From Bacteroidota bacterium (lineage in GTDB: Bacteria; Bacteroidota; Ignavibacteria; Ignavibacteriales; Ignavibacteriaceae): a stretch of DNA of 10,079 nt. A program made the position numbers and the translations under genes. The stretch is from NCBI GenBank assembly GCA_030706105.1, contig JAUZPC010000074.1, forward strand, positions 1 through 10,079. The letters run 5' to 3'. Within the stretch, counting starts at the first letter, position 1. Every line of letters begins with the position of its first letter. Below, one piece after another: positions 1 to 6,709 of the stretch. The notes below the pieces were generated by a model, which made no database searches, had not been told where the DNA came from, and was given only the letters and a program-made list of their open reading frames with translations.

Positions 1-1520
1 ATAACGGCACAAGCTGGACTGCCGTCAATACAGGTTTGACGAACACTAAGGTCAATGCTCTTTACACGAACGGCCCGAATCTCTTTGCCGGGACTGAAGG
101 CGGCGGCGTTTTTCTTTCCACCAATAACGGAGCAAGCTGGACTGTCGTCAATGCTGGTTTGACTAACACTAAGGTTAATGCCCTTTACACGAACGGCCCG
201 AATCTCTTTGCCGGGACTGAAGGCGGCGGCGTTTTCCTTTCCACCAATAACGGCACAAGCTGGGCTGCCGCCAATACGGGCTTGACAAATAATTATATCC
301 GGTCTCTTGTTGCGTGCGGTACCGGTATCTTAGCCGGGACTGGGGGGCGAGGTGCCTTTCTTTCTACCAACAACGGCACTAGCTGGACTGCTGCCAATAT
401 TGGACTCTCAAACACTAGTGTTATTTCTCTTTTCACAAGCGGCACGAATCTCTTTGCAGGGGCGTTTGGTTACGGTGCTGTTCTATCTACTGACAATGGC
501 ACTAACTGGACTACCATAAATACGGGCTTAACGAATTTTGCTGTTCAGTGCTTTGCCGGAAGCGCCTCGAACCTCTTCGCGGGGACCATGAACAGTGTAT
601 TCCTAACTACCAATAACGGTACAAATTGGATCAAAAGAGGTATGGCGGAAGCTAATATCCTGTCACTTGTCGGGAATGGTGTAAATCTCTTTGCGGGAAC
701 AAAGGGCTCCGGCATCTATCATTCTACTAACAACGGTATAAGCTGGACTGCCGCTAATACAGGATTGACTGACTCTGTTGTTCAATGCTTAACTACAAGT
801 GGTAGTAATCTCTTTGCCGCGACTGGGAAGGGTGTCTTTTATTCCACCAACAATGGTATAAACTGGATCCATACTAAAATGACGATCTCAAATGTCACAT
901 CTCTTGCTGCGAGTGGTACGAATCTTTTTGCCGGTACTGAAGGTGGCGGAGTTCTTTTAACCACAAACGACGGTAGCAGTTGGGCAGCTGTCAATGAAGG
1001 CTTGACGAATTTTTATATCTCATCTCTTGCGATTTCGGGCACTAATATCTTTGCCGGAAATGTTGTAGGCGTCTATCTTTCTACCAACAGCGGTACAAGC
1101 TGGACCGGAGTCAATTCGGGCTTTGCTAATGCTAATGTCATGTCTCTTGCTGCAAACGGCACAAATCTTTTTGCCGGAACAGACGGCCAGGGTGTATGGA
1201 AACGGCCGTTATCTGAAATGGTTACTTCGGTTGAGCTGTCATCAAACAATCAGCCATTGCAGTTCGGACTCGAACAAAATTACCCTAATCCGTTCAATCC
1301 GAACACGACAATAAACTACCAGTTGCCACTGAGCGGACAGGTTACAATAAAAGTTTATGATGTCCTTGGAAATGAAGTAAAAACACTTGTAAATGAATAC
1401 AAACCTGCGGGTCAGTACTCTGTAAACTTTGATGCAGGCAAGCTAAGCAGCGGGGTTTATATATACAGGATTACAGCCGGCGGTTATACGTCAGCAAAAA
1501 AAATGACACTGATTAAATAA
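1..1520 (+). CDS. Repetitive Asp-box beta-propeller protein with T9SS sorting domain (5' end outside window)
   Basis: The reading frame (first full codon at 3) is open to the left edge, so this is the C-terminal part of a larger secreted protein. A TTG at 36 lies inside a repeat and is not a credible start. From 3 to about 1215 there are ten units of 39-41 residues. Each opens with an Asp-box-like 'NGTSW' motif and continues as GLTN...(S/A)L...GTNLFAGT..GGVFLSTN, the pattern of BNR/sialidase-type or Vps10-like propeller blades. From about 1216 comes a type A T9SS C-terminal domain: 'QNYPNPFNPNTTINYQLP', then VTIKVYDVLGNEV, AGQYSVNFDA, LSSGVYIYRI and a final KKMTLIK. By family knowledge this domain directs transport across the outer membrane and is removed or used for surface anchoring. 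The propeller's ligand cannot be read from the sequence. The repeat part is visibly richer in G+C than the downstream genes. Product class is secure; function is not. Confidence 0.85.
   Translation, partial: NGTSWTAVNTGLTNTKVNALYTNGPNLFAGTEGGGVFLSTNNGASWTVVNAGLTNTKVNALYTNGPNLFAGTEGGGVFLSTNNGTSWAAANTGLTNNYIRSLVACGTGILAGTGGRGAFLSTNNGTSWTAANIGLSNTSVISLFTSGTNLFAGAFGYGAVLSTDNGTNWTTINTGLTNFAVQCFAGSASNLFAGTMNSVFLTTNNGTNWIKRGMAEANILSLVGNGVNLFAGTKGSGIYHSTNNGISWTAANTGLTDSVVQCLTTSGSNLFAATGKGVFYSTNNGINWIHTKMTISNVTSLAASGTNLFAGTEGGGVLLTTNDGSSWAAVNEGLTNFYISSLAISGTNIFAGNVVGVYLSTNSGTSWTGVNSGFANANVMSLAANGTNLFAGTDGQGVWKRPLSEMVTSVELSSNNQPLQFGLEQNYPNPFNPNTTINYQLPLSGQVTIKVYDVLGNEVKTLVNEYKPAGQYSVNFDAGKLSSGVYIYRITAGGYTSAKKMTLIK
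3..1215 (+). repeat. Ten tandem about 120-bp coding repeats (propeller blades)
   Basis: Units begin at 3, 126, 249, 372, 495, 615, 732, 852, 969 and 1089, so the period is 123 bp (41 codons) for the first four and 117-120 bp after that. The first two units are almost identical in DNA: 60-112 equals 183-235 with no mismatch. Later units keep the protein motif but have drifted in codons. Units 6 and 8 (from 615 and 852) lack the GLTN turn and are two residues shorter. The array enters from the left edge, so the true copy number may be higher. Confidence 0.9.
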
Positions 1521-1533
1521 TCAGTGTCATTTT
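1500..1533 (+). terminator. Bidirectional terminator hairpin at the 3' end of the propeller gene
   Basis: A 16-bp perfect inverted repeat has arms at 1500-1515 and 1518-1533 and encloses only two bases, so the innermost A-T pairs probably open to form the loop. The propeller gene's last codons and its TAA stop (1518-1520) lie inside it. On the plus strand the right arm ends in TTTT. On the minus strand the hairpin is followed by a run of eight T (complement of 1496-1503), so it could also stop read-through from the convergent gene. Confidence 0.65.
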
Positions 1534-1570
1534 AAAAAAGAAAAGGAAGTAATCTACAGGGAATTACTTC
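1534..1570 (-). terminator. Intrinsic terminator of the convergent minus-strand gene
   Basis: Read on the minus strand, an 8-bp stem (GAAGTAAT, 1570-1563, with ATTACTTC, 1553-1546) and a 9-base loop are followed by CTTTTCTTTTTT (1545-1534). The stop codon at 1566-1564 lies in the first arm. The stem is short and AT-rich, so it may act together with the stronger hairpin just beyond it. Confidence 0.5.
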
Positions 1571-3060
1571 ATAAGCATCATTTTTTTAGTCTGAACAAAT
1601 CCATCAATAGCTAATTTATAAAAATAAACGCCGCTGGACAGATTCTTGCCGTCAAAATTAATATGGTATTGTCCGGCGGATTTAACATCATTAACAAGCA
1701 CTGCAACTTCGCGCCCTAAAGCGTCATAAACTTTCAAGGATACCTTTGATTCTTTAGGAGTGCTAAAAGTAATAGTTGTACTGGGATTAAATGGATTAGG
1801 GTAGTTCTGTGCCAGAGAGTAATCTTTGGCATTTATACTTTGGTCGTTAACAGCAGTCGGTGCGCCAAACCTGTTCCAGTAAACACCTTTGTTAAAAGCC
1901 GAATCCAATCCTACCCATAAGATAGCGCAATCTTCGTTACTCAATTCAATAATTTTGGGCTTATAGTTATTTGGAGACCAGAAGGGTATATGACTTGTCA
2001 ATTTTTTATTTCCCTGAAAAGATGCACCGTTTACAGTAAAAAAATACTGCAGATAATCTGTATTTGAATTAGGATTACCTGCCTGAAGGCTATCGGCATA
2101 ATAGACGATATCAAAACCATTATCATCATTAAATGGCTTAATATCCATCCAATATTCATCCTTAGGAGAGTTGGCAATAGTCATTTGTGTAAAGCTGCTT
2201 CCTGAATTAGTGCTAAGGCTGCCCATTATACTTATACTGCCATGAAGTCCTGATGTATAAAGTACAAATTGTTTTCCCTTCACACAAGCACTCTTAAGCT
2301 CAGACTTATACGTAAGTGTATCACTTGAGGAAGTTATATAACCCCTTGAATTAGAAGGTGCCAATTCTCCGATTGAATTGCAGGTATAACAAATGGTATA
2401 TAAAGGAGCTTTGTAATTGTAAGCTGTAAAATTATCATAATAAGTGCAGAAAACTGTATCTCCCTGCTTATTTGCATTCACAGATGGATAACCACTGGGG
2501 ATGCTAACCGCTCCAACTGTAGACCAGCTAGTGCCGCCATCAGTGGTGGTTACTCTATAAACGGCATCTCCGGAGTAGTAAAAAACGTGAAGAGAATTGT
2601 TTTGTCCTCTTGCAACATCAAAATCAATAACTTTGTACGTTGATGGAACTTTAAGTGTATTCATTGTATTTACATTCCAGCAATAAACAGAGTCATTTTG
2701 CAAATAGAAACTATAGACTGAGTCAGCGCTTGAGCAAATGAGTCTACATTTACTGATCTTTGCAGTTATGCCAATATTATGCTGATTCCAGGTTTGACCC
2801 AAATCGGTCGACTTTAGCAGATAATATTTACACCAATTATTTAAAACTGAGTCTGCAATGCCTATATAAATATCTCCATTTTGCCTTTGAACTCCATCAA
2901 TATTTGCATAAGGTTCATTATTAATAAGTCTCACATCTCTGTCACTCCATTTGGGAGTTTCTATCTTTACCGGGTTATCTATTTTTACTGTATTAACTAC
3001 ATTTTGAGCAGAAATGCAAAATGGAATCAACAAATAGAATAATAAGTAAACGTATCTCAT
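1564..3060 (-). CDS. Secreted Asp-box (sialidase-fold) protein with T9SS sorting domain
   Basis: This is a complete 498-residue protein. Residues 1-19 form a Sec signal peptide (short basic start, LLFYLLIPF core, cleavage likely after ISA). The body has three Asp-box motifs: STDLGQTW at 84-91, TTDGGTSW at 172-179 and STNSGSSF at 283-290. They are separated by beta-rich sequence with YYSGDAVYRV- and FDIVYYADS-type strands, which fits a six-bladed sialidase-like propeller. I do not see a confident sialidase active site (FRIP plus arginine triad), so an enzyme activity should not be assumed. Residues about 414-498 are a T9SS type A sorting domain: NYPNPFNPSTTITF, VSLKVYDALGREV, AGQYHINFDG, LSSGVYFYKL, and final KKMMLMK. 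The start is supported by AGAGG six bases upstream. It converges on the other T9SS-substrate gene and probably forms a single-gene transcript. Other possibilities are an adhesin or glycan-binding protein. Confidence 0.85.
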   Translation of the reverse strand: MRYVYLLFYLLIPFCISAQNVVNTVKIDNPVKIETPKWSDRDVRLINNEPYANIDGVQRQNGDIYIGIADSVLNNWCKYYLLKSTDLGQTWNQHNIGITAKISKCRLICSSADSVYSFYLQNDSVYCWNVNTMNTLKVPSTYKVIDFDVARGQNNSLHVFYYSGDAVYRVTTTDGGTSWSTVGAVSIPSGYPSVNANKQGDTVFCTYYDNFTAYNYKAPLYTICYTCNSIGELAPSNSRGYITSSSDTLTYKSELKSACVKGKQFVLYTSGLHGSISIMGSLSTNSGSSFTQMTIANSPKDEYWMDIKPFNDDNGFDIVYYADSLQAGNPNSNTDYLQYFFTVNGASFQGNKKLTSHIPFWSPNNYKPKIIELSNEDCAILWVGLDSAFNKGVYWNRFGAPTAVNDQSINAKDYSLAQNYPNPFNPSTTITFSTPKESKVSLKVYDALGREVAVLVNDVKSAGQYHINFDGKNLSSGVYFYKLAIDGFVQTKKMMLMK

Positions 3061-3066
3061 TTGGTA

Positions 3067-3071
3067 CCTCT
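3067..3071 (-). promoter_or_regulatory. Shine-Dalgarno site (AGAGG) of the minus-strand secreted protein
   Basis: On the minus strand AGAGG is followed by six bases (TACCAA) and the ATG at 3060. It is one of the clear ribosome sites in the window and fixes the start at the signal peptide. Confidence 0.7.
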
Positions 3072-3092
3072 TTTAGGTTAGTAGATTAATCC

Positions 3093-3110
3093 TTTAACAG
3101 GATTGTTAAA
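3093..3110. promoter_or_regulatory. Palindrome in the leader of the minus-strand gene, candidate operator
   Basis: TTTAACA-GGAT-TGTTAAA is a perfect 7-bp inverted repeat with a 4-base centre, starting 33 bp upstream of the start codon at 3060. A second repeat overlaps it (AATCCT 3088-3093 with AGGATT 3099-3104). The two pairings exclude each other. It could be a protein-binding site or an mRNA hairpin. No regulator is encoded nearby. Confidence 0.3.
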
Positions 3111-3404
3111 TATATCCTCATTTTATAAGTAAAAATAGTATTATTAAGCCACATTACAAAAATATTTGTATTATAAAATAGTGAACTGTGATTAAACGAG
3201 GTATTGCAAATATCTGCGAAAACTATGAATGTTAATCAATATTGAAATGTCGTCACGGAAAATTCATTTTAGATAATAACGGATCTAAACAACCGCATTA
3301 GTACCACAACACGGCTGACTGAAAAAATCTATTTGTAAAGAAATGATTATAAAGTTTAAGAGAAAATTGTTATAATTGAATTATAAAAATTAAATTATTG
3401 CAAA

Positions 3405-5348
3405 ATGGCTACAAAAAAGAAAACACAGAAGAAAATAAAAGAAGAATCAGTAAAGAGTTCAATTATCTTTAATATCCCCATTTCAAAAACAATTAATCTA
3501 TCAGCGCTTGGTGTCATCGTACTTTTAGGGATATTGGATTGTATATATTTTATTAATGATGCATTCTCTAAAAACGGTGCATTTGGGTTTCCTTTGGACG
3601 ACCCCTGGATTCATTTAACATTTGCGAGAAATTTAGTTGAATACGGCAGTTTTTCCTATTATAAAAACATATTGGCAACTGCCGGGTCAACTTCTCCATT
3701 ATATACTTTTTTATTGTCAACTCTATATATATTTAGTAAAAATGAGTTTATTATCAGCTATTTCCTGGGAATTCTTTTCTTAGGGCTAAGTGTTTTTTAT
3801 TTTTATAAACTCGTTAAGAATGAGGAACAAGAGAACTGGTTCCCACTGGCTGCTACATTAATGCTGGTACTTCAGCCAAAGTTACTACTGATCTCAGTTT
3901 CAGGCATGGAGACTTCTTTATTCATTTTTATGGTTATGTTGGCGTTTTTCTTTTATAGGAATAAGAATGTCTGGGGTTTGGGGGCTGCATTAGGTTTGTT
4001 AATTTGGAGCAGGCCCGACGGTGTGGTTGTTTGGATTGCAATAGTAATTGATTACTTTTTACAGGCATATTTTAGTAAGAACAAAGAAAAGAAATTATTT
4101 AATAATAAAGAAATTGCAGCTTCCTTTGGGATAGGAGCTTTTTTTGTCGTTTTATATTTTTTATTCAATTTGATTCTATCAGGTTCAATATTCCCAAATA
4201 CTTATGGGGCTAAGATAGAGTTCTATAATAAAATGGATAGAAGTGCATTTTTAACAGACTCAGTTCTTAACTTCTTTGGGACAAATGAATTTGTCTTACT
4301 CTGGGTACCTTTTATGGCTGCATTACTTTATTCAGCTTATCTATTAATAAGAAAGCAATACAGCAAATACAATTTATATATACTCTTTATAGTTGGATTA
4401 ATATTAATTTACTATATCAAACTGCCATTTGCTCATAGGTTTGGCCGTTATTTATTGCCAATAATTCCTTTTTATATATATGTTTCAGTAAGCGGAATGA
4501 GAGCAATTTATGAAGAGATCCAAAAGAATACTCATGCTGACTTTAAGAAACTATTAAATGGGCTCTTCTTTATTTTTGCAGCTTCACAGATAGCCTTTTC
4601 TTTTAATTATATTAAACCGGCTTTGTTGGAATACATAGAGTATTGTAAGTACCATAACGACAGGCATGTTGCAGCAGGTGTATGGTTAAATAAAAATACT
4701 AAGGAAAGTGATGTAATTGCAACTCATGATATAGGCGCAATTGCTTATTATAGTCATAGAAAAGTTTTTGACATGGCAGGGCTAATAAATCCGGAAGTAA
4801 TACCTCATCTTAAAGAAGATGGCTTTAATAACTATTTATATAGCCAGTTCAAAAAAAATAATGTAACCTATTTAGCAGTGCTTAAAAATTGGTTTGAAGT
4901 TGGTAACCAAAAACCGGAATATGTACCTGTAAATCAGCCGGAGATACTTGAAGTATATAAATATATACAGGGAAAGACTCACATATTAGACAAAAAGGCT
5001 TCAAATTTATTGGAAGGTGTTGTCTATTATATTCAGAGTGGTGCTGATGAGCAAGCTATGCAGCTGGTTAATCAGTCGCTGGCAATAGACGCTAACTCTT
5101 CCAGAGGTTATTTCTTAAAAGGTTTAATTTGTGAGCATATGAAAAATGACAGCCTGGCAATGGGGTACTATAAAAAGTCTCTGGAAATATATCCGGAAGA
5201 TCCTGATGCCAATTTTACTTTAGGACGCCAGTACTATAAGCAGAATAATATTCCTGAAGCAATTAAATATGTGGAAATAAGCGCAAAATTTAACTCGAAT
5301 TATGAAAGGGCTCAGGACTTCCTTAAGTATCTGAGATCAAAAAAATAG
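3405..5348 (+). CDS. GT-C type membrane glycosyltransferase with C-terminal TPR repeats
   Basis: This is a 647-residue polytopic membrane protein. A lysine-rich cytoplasmic N-terminus (1-20) precedes a first membrane helix at about 33-51. The first external loop carries 'GFPLDDPWIHLTFARN' (61-76). The acidic pair D65-D66 there matches the catalytic-loop acidic motif of GT-C enzymes (ArnT, protein O-mannosyltransferase, AftB-like), followed by AGSTSPLYTFLLS (93-105). About eleven more hydrophobic helices follow to about residue 400, with SGMETS (166-171) and WSRPDG (201-206) in the usual places. A soluble segment at 410-530 contains HDIGAIAYYSHRKVFDMAGL. Residues about 533-647 hold roughly three TPR units (for example YFLKGLICEHMKNDSLAMGYYKKSLEIYP). 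By family, such enzymes move a sugar from a polyprenyl-phosphate donor to an acceptor on the outer face of the inner membrane. Donor and acceptor are unknown. The start is the ATG at 3405, with no clear Shine-Dalgarno. It is probably co-transcribed with the next two genes. Confidence 0.75.
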   Translation: MATKKKTQKKIKEESVKSSIIFNIPISKTINLSALGVIVLLGILDCIYFINDAFSKNGAFGFPLDDPWIHLTFARNLVEYGSFSYYKNILATAGSTSPLYTFLLSTLYIFSKNEFIISYFLGILFLGLSVFYFYKLVKNEEQENWFPLAATLMLVLQPKLLLISVSGMETSLFIFMVMLAFFFYRNKNVWGLGAALGLLIWSRPDGVVVWIAIVIDYFLQAYFSKNKEKKLFNNKEIAASFGIGAFFVVLYFLFNLILSGSIFPNTYGAKIEFYNKMDRSAFLTDSVLNFFGTNEFVLLWVPFMAALLYSAYLLIRKQYSKYNLYILFIVGLILIYYIKLPFAHRFGRYLLPIIPFYIYVSVSGMRAIYEEIQKNTHADFKKLLNGLFFIFAASQIAFSFNYIKPALLEYIEYCKYHNDRHVAAGVWLNKNTKESDVIATHDIGAIAYYSHRKVFDMAGLINPEVIPHLKEDGFNNYLYSQFKKNNVTYLAVLKNWFEVGNQKPEYVPVNQPEILEVYKYIQGKTHILDKKASNLLEGVVYYIQSGADEQAMQLVNQSLAIDANSSRGYFLKGLICEHMKNDSLAMGYYKKSLEIYPEDPDANFTLGRQYYKQNNIPEAIKYVEISAKFNSNYERAQDFLKYLRSKK

Positions 5349-5359
5349 TTTTTTTTTGA
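5337..5359 (+). other. A/T-only hairpin spanning the glycosyltransferase stop codon
   Basis: Arms 5337-5345 and 5351-5359 pair perfectly over 9 bp (TC plus seven A, with seven T plus GA). The TAG stop lies at the start of the five-base loop. The right arm includes the first two bases of the downstream GAGG ribosome site. A ribosome finishing the upstream gene would melt it, which would favour translational coupling. It could also be chance homopolymer pairing. Confidence 0.3.
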
Positions 5360-5361
5360 GG
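5358..5361 (+). promoter_or_regulatory. Shine-Dalgarno site (GAGG) of the NfeD-family gene
   Basis: GAGG is followed by six bases and the ATG at 5368. It supports that start, which gives an intact signal peptide, 19 bp after the previous stop. Confidence 0.65.
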
Positions 5362-5367
5362 TAAAAT

Positions 5368-6687
5368 ATGAAAACTGTGAAAATCTTTTTAATGTTTTTG
5401 GTCTTAAGCGTACTAACCTTTGGCCAAAGCAAAACAGTTATTGTTGCGGAAATAAATGGTGAAGTAGATTTGGGGTTAGCTCCTTATCTTTCCCGGGTGG
5501 TTGAAGACGGCAACAGTAAAAATGTTTCTGCAATCATTATAAAGATAAATACTTTCGGCGGCAGGTTAGACGCTGCTACACAGATTAAGGATGCCATTTT
5601 TACGTCAAAGGTTCCTGTAATTGCATTTATTAATAACAGGGCTATTTCTGCAGGTGCTCTAATTGCTCTTTCCTGCAATAAGATAATTATGACTCCGGGG
5701 AGTGTAATGGGCGCAGCTACTGTTGTTGATCAAACAGGCCAAAAACAGTCTGAAAAGTACCAGGCATATATGAGATCTGAGATGAGATCAACTGCTGAAA
5801 AAAGAGGTCGGAATACTAATATTGCCCAAGGTATGGTAGATGAAAGAATTGTTATTCCGGAACTGAATGATAATGGCGACAAATTAATTTCACTTACTAC
5901 GGAAGAGGCCATTAAAACCGGAATGGCTGATACTACATTAAATAATCTTTCTGAGATACTCAAATATCTGGATATGCCTAACGCTGTTGTATTAACTGAA
6001 ACTTCAAATTGGGCTGAAGATTTTGTTAAGTTCCTCAATAATCCTGTTGTGTCTTCAATTTTATTGATGATAGGATTTTTAGGTATTATGGCAGAAATAA
6101 AAGCTCCGGGGCATGGTGCAGGCGCCATAGCCGCTGTAATTGCTTTAGCTCTATTCTTCGGTTCTTCGTATATCCTGCAGATGGCTTCTTTTTTTGAAAT
6201 AATTCTATTTATTGTTGGCATCATTCTAATTGCATTAGAGATATTTGTAATACCCGGATTTGGTGTTGCGGGTGTGCTTGGAATAATATTAGTAATAGCT
6301 TCCATATTTATGTCTTTAATGGGAACAATGCCAATTTGGGATATGAACCATGTCTCAACTGCAGTTCTCCAATTAGGATCAGCTTTGGTGGCTTCAATTA
6401 TTCTTATTATGATACTAATTAAGTATTTGCCCAAAAGTGAAAGATTTAATAAGTTGGTTCTTAAAGAATCAATCGGCAAAGGTGTTGAGTTTGCCGTTTT
6501 CCCCGGAAAAGAAAAATTGTTAAATGCTGAGGGTATTGCAATTTCAACTTTACGGCCTGCCGGTATTGCCGATTTTAACGGTGACAGAATTGATGTAGTT
6601 ACTGAAGGCGACTATGTTGAAGCGGGTACTAAAATAAAAGTAATCCGTATTGAAGGTGTTAAAGTAGTTGTAACAGTAATGAGTTAG
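5368..6687 (+). CDS. nfeD: Full-length NfeD family membrane serine protease (ClpP-class)
   Basis: This 439-residue protein has the complete long-NfeD architecture. Residues 1-19 are a signal peptide (LMFLVLSVLTFG core). Residues about 23-200 form a ClpP/crotonase-fold protease domain with IIIKINTFGGRLDAA (56-70) and NNRAISAGALIAL (89-101), where S94 is the probable nucleophile. SEKYQAYMRSEMRS (128-141) precedes GRN (147-149). By recalled alignment with the Pyrococcus 1510-N enzyme, K130 would be the general base of a Ser-Lys dyad. Four or five membrane helices lie between about 229 and 352 (including AEIKAPGHGAGA, a common NfeD stretch). The C-terminal OB-fold NfeD domain is about 365-439 (LLNAEGIAISTLRPAG, then VTEGDYVEAGTKIKV). 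The family cleaves hydrophobic membrane-protein segments and often pairs with an SPFH/stomatin partner. No stomatin gene is present in this window. It lies 19 bp after the glycosyltransferase and 22 bp before the cytochrome gene. Confidence 0.9.
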   Translation: MKTVKIFLMFLVLSVLTFGQSKTVIVAEINGEVDLGLAPYLSRVVEDGNSKNVSAIIIKINTFGGRLDAATQIKDAIFTSKVPVIAFINNRAISAGALIALSCNKIIMTPGSVMGAATVVDQTGQKQSEKYQAYMRSEMRSTAEKRGRNTNIAQGMVDERIVIPELNDNGDKLISLTTEEAIKTGMADTTLNNLSEILKYLDMPNAVVLTETSNWAEDFVKFLNNPVVSSILLMIGFLGIMAEIKAPGHGAGAIAAVIALALFFGSSYILQMASFFEIILFIVGIILIALEIFVIPGFGVAGVLGIILVIASIFMSLMGTMPIWDMNHVSTAVLQLGSALVASIILIMILIKYLPKSERFNKLVLKESIGKGVEFAVFPGKEKLLNAEGIAISTLRPAGIADFNGDRIDVVTEGDYVEAGTKIKVIRIEGVKVVVTVMS

Positions 6688-6709
6688 GAATAACTAATAC
6701 TCAAAAAAA

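Larger units (their letters stand above)
3061..3404. other. Divergent intergenic region, 344 bp
   Basis: This AT-rich region separates the minus-strand secreted protein from the plus-strand glycosyltransferase operon. Promoters for both should lie here. On the minus strand TATTTTTG (3164-3157) fits the Bacteroidota -7 pattern TAnnTTTG, but I see no TTG at the usual distance upstream. It sits inside a 6-bp inverted repeat (TACAAA 3155-3160, TTTGTA 3165-3170). For the plus-strand gene only an isolated TATAAT (3371-3376) is visible. I found no convincing ORF or RNA gene. Confidence 0.5.

Noticed and set aside
36..38. TTG as start codon of the propeller gene
   Set aside because: It lies inside a repeat unit (GLTN), the same frame is open and in-repeat upstream to the window edge, and there is no ribosome site or signal peptide.
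1123..1314. Alternative-frame plus-strand ORF within the propeller gene
   Set aside because: It crosses the repeat and sorting-domain coding sequence in another frame and has no independent support.
3371..3376. TATAAT as the -10 element of the glycosyltransferase promoter
   Set aside because: No -35 or TTG element at a suitable distance was found, and such hexamers are expected by chance in this AT-rich stretch.
5730..6479. Long minus-strand open frame opposite the NfeD gene (249 codons)
   Set aside because: It is fully antisense to a clear NfeD protein, has no ribosome site, and its translation shows no recognisable domain. It is a by-product of the coding strand's codon bias.
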